Source: Seison nebaliae | Lineage: Eukaryota; Rotifera; Pararotatoria; Seisonacea; Seisonidae | Assembly (NCBI GenBank): GCA_023231475.1 | Contig: JALJEE010000704.1 | Location: 1 to 20,223, forward strand | Length of the DNA stretch: 20,223 nt | Direction: 5' to 3' | Shown here: positions 18,661 to 20,223 of the stretch, piece by piece | How positions within the stretch are numbered: the first letter of the stretch is position 1 | How the letters are laid out: each line of letters starts with the position of its first letter | Made by a program: the position numbers and the translations under genes | Notes under the pieces: model-generated | Seen by the model: only the letters and a program-made list of their open reading frames with translations | What the model was told of the DNA's origin: nothing | Database searches by the model: none

Positions 18661-18933
18661 TAGAAAAACAAAGTCGGAATGGAAGGATAACGAAAGGAAG
18701 ACTGAAGAGTGAGTCGGAATTGTTGAATTTATCGACAATGGAAAAAATATGACGACATAAAAGAATTGGAAGTGGTAAGAAATTCACAGTGACGAAAAGA
18801 AATGAACGATTACATCTATGAAAGTAGAAGATCATTCTCCTAATGAGCCGATTATGAGCTTGGTCCATGGACAGAAAAGACCGATGGAAGCATAGAAAAA
18901 TGGTCTAATAAAAAAATATAGAAAAACAAAGTC
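18661..18933 (+). mobile_element. Probable retroposed insertion with 15-bp target duplication
   Basis: TAGAAAAACAAAGTC occurs perfectly at 18661-18675 and 18919-18933. The 243 bp between them are richer in G/C than the flanks and end in an A-rich tail (AATAAAAAAATA). That is the pattern left by LINE-driven retroposition. Short coding-like pieces (for example RITKGRLKSESELLNL and PNEPIMSLVHGQKRPMEA before a TAG, then AATAAA) suggest a fragment of a processed mRNA rather than a SINE; I see no pol III boxes. The source gene is unknown. Confidence 0.55.
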
Positions 18934-19145
18934 CCTTTCGTACATTTATTGAAAATTTTTTGTGCAAAAAAAGATTATTAATATGAAAAGAAAAAACTTG
19001 TAAACGATCTGTCTGCTGAATGATATTGAAATTAGCTAACAGTACTATAGGTTTTGTTAACTATTACTTAAACATTAGAGTTAACAATTAAACCGTTATC
19101 GATGGTGAGGAAATAACTATTTAACCACTAAATTTCGAAACTTTT

Positions 19146-19165
19146 CTATAGGGCTCACCCTATAG
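19146..19165. repeat. Perfect 8-bp hairpin
   Basis: CTATAGGG and CCCTATAG pair perfectly around the loop CTCA. Confidence 0.8.
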
Positions 19166-19242
19166 TACATTCGGAACATTCCTATGTATATTCGGAAAAT
19201 ACTACTATTCGAAAATACATTTCCTATTTGTCCGAGGTGGTT

Positions 19243-19252
19243 CTATAAATAG
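19243..19252 (+). promoter_or_regulatory. TATA box, possible promoter
   Basis: CTATAAATAG is a consensus-grade TATA box. Upstream are three TTCGGAA/TTCGAAA motifs (about 19170-19215), one forming GGAACATTCC, which resembles a heat-shock-type GAAnnTTC pair. An ATG follows at 19325 with only a short open frame. Confidence 0.4.
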
Positions 19253-20223
19253 AAAATGAATTTTAGTTGGTTTCAGTTATAATTTTGAAACATATAATTT
19301 TTTTAATTTTCCACTTTTGTGTTATGAATGTTCTTTTCTTGAGTTTTCATTTCTTAGATATGTTGTCAAATGTCTTTTATCGTAAAAAAGTCTACAATGC
19401 GCAACTATGGATAGTAATAACAAATACCATTCATTGCTAAATGATATAAATATAATACGGAAGAAATAGAACCCCAGGAAGCATCTTATGCTTAAACATT
19501 TACAAGCTATTAAAATTTTTGGTCGTCTGCTCAAAAAATAAGGGAAATAAAGACAATATATCCATATAATCCATCTAGTTTTAAGTGATTTGGTGAAAAA
19601 GGAGTACAATCTTCTCTACAACTAATGGTAAAGAAAACTAGCAGAGATACATGTCTCTATATGCAGATAAAACCGTATAGGGTAGATCTATTGGTATGAT
19701 GGTACAGAACGAGTGTTTGTATTCTAATCAAACTAATCTGCAATATCAAATTATTCTTTTTTTATCATAATTTATCTTCATGGTTGATGTTCTATGTTAG
19801 GCTTCCCAATCTTCCTATATATCAGTCTTACATTTATGTACTTCTATGGACATTAGACCCCTTAATGTTTTATTTTATGGATATTTTACATTATTTCAAT
19901 TTCAATTGGCAAATATTTTAATTTCTTAAATTATTTATGTTCCACTATGTGTTTATATTTTTACCTGTTTGGATAACGTAATTTTTATGTCGTTTCGGTT
20001 TACTATACGTATTATTTAATGGTACATTGGATATTAACTCTATGGATATTTTATGTTGGATTTTCATTTACTTATATGGATTTTAAGTTTTCTCGATGCT
20101 CAACTCTCTTCTTCAATTATGTGGTTTTTAATTTTTCCTCAACTTTCATCTATATGGATATTTTTTTATTAACTCAAACTTTCTTTTATTTTGTTTTAAT
20201 GTCAGGGAAGCAGTATTTTTGTT

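Larger units (their letters stand above)
18934..20223. other. 1.3-kb terminal region without a recognisable gene
   Basis: No family is recognisable. The region holds a perfect hairpin (19146-19165), a TATA box (19243-19252) and, at 19325, a 38-codon open frame that begins MNVLFLSFHFLDML. From about 19870 on, the motif TATGGATATTTT recurs loosely three to four times at 110-165 bp spacing. A gene may begin here and continue past the window, but I cannot support it. Confidence 0.4.

Noticed and set aside
18647-18868. Minus-strand open frame of 73 codons
   Set aside because: Lies over the retroposed fragment; the plus-strand reading carries the coding-like pieces and poly(A)-type tail.
19870-20165. 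Recurring TATGGATATTTT motif
   Set aside because: Three to four loose copies with irregular spacing; not enough to define a repeat or element.

Overview
The window comes from an AT-rich, gene-dense invertebrate-like genome. It carries metazoan-type genes (a SENP6/7-class SUMO protease, FIS1, PIH1D1 and a kinesin-13), a eukaryotic tRNA-Glu and a FLYWCH/MULE DNA transposon. I cannot name the phylum; a mite, rotifer or other compact animal genome would all fit. I rebuilt the genes by hand, using reading frame and family conservation to choose splice sites. Most introns are tiny (32 traced, mostly 42-75 bp), and 28 of the 32 begin with GTT rather than the usual GTA/GTG.

Layout. 1-605: no gene seen. 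606-677: tRNA-Glu(UUC), minus. 720-2425: a broken MULE transposon with about 190-bp inverted ends and an 8-bp target duplication, inserted 42 bp upstream of the tRNA. 3209-3624: a small tail-anchored membrane protein, minus. 4118-6168: a coiled-coil protein with serine-rich flanks, plus. It converges on 6273-8545, a SUMO protease, minus. 8799-9410: a secreted, extremely acidic tandem-repeat protein, minus. 9500-10840: mostly featureless. 10894-11406: FIS1, plus, with a 5'UTR intron. 12078-12866: PIH1D1, plus. 13179-13694: a mosaic of short direct and tandem repeats. 13966-18321: an 18-exon divergent kinesin-13, minus. 18322-20223: no intact gene, but one retroposed-looking insertion with a 15-bp duplication and a TATA-box region.

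The most striking item is the kinesin-13-like gene. Its neck and fold markers are easy to follow, yet all three nucleotide-binding motifs (P-loop, switch I, switch II) and both kinesin-13 depolymerase motifs (KVD, KEC) are altered, so it looks like a pseudo-motor. It also has an exact 12 x 24-bp coding minisatellite, a motif echoed on both sides of the motor, and one single-base frame conflict. The neighbouring SUMO protease keeps its catalytic His and Cys but has Asn where the family has Asp.

The genes do not form an operon or a single pathway. Fission (FIS1), the R2TP chaperone adaptor (PIH1D1), SUMO deconjugation and a microtubule-associated motor-like protein are ordinary cell-biology functions set side by side.
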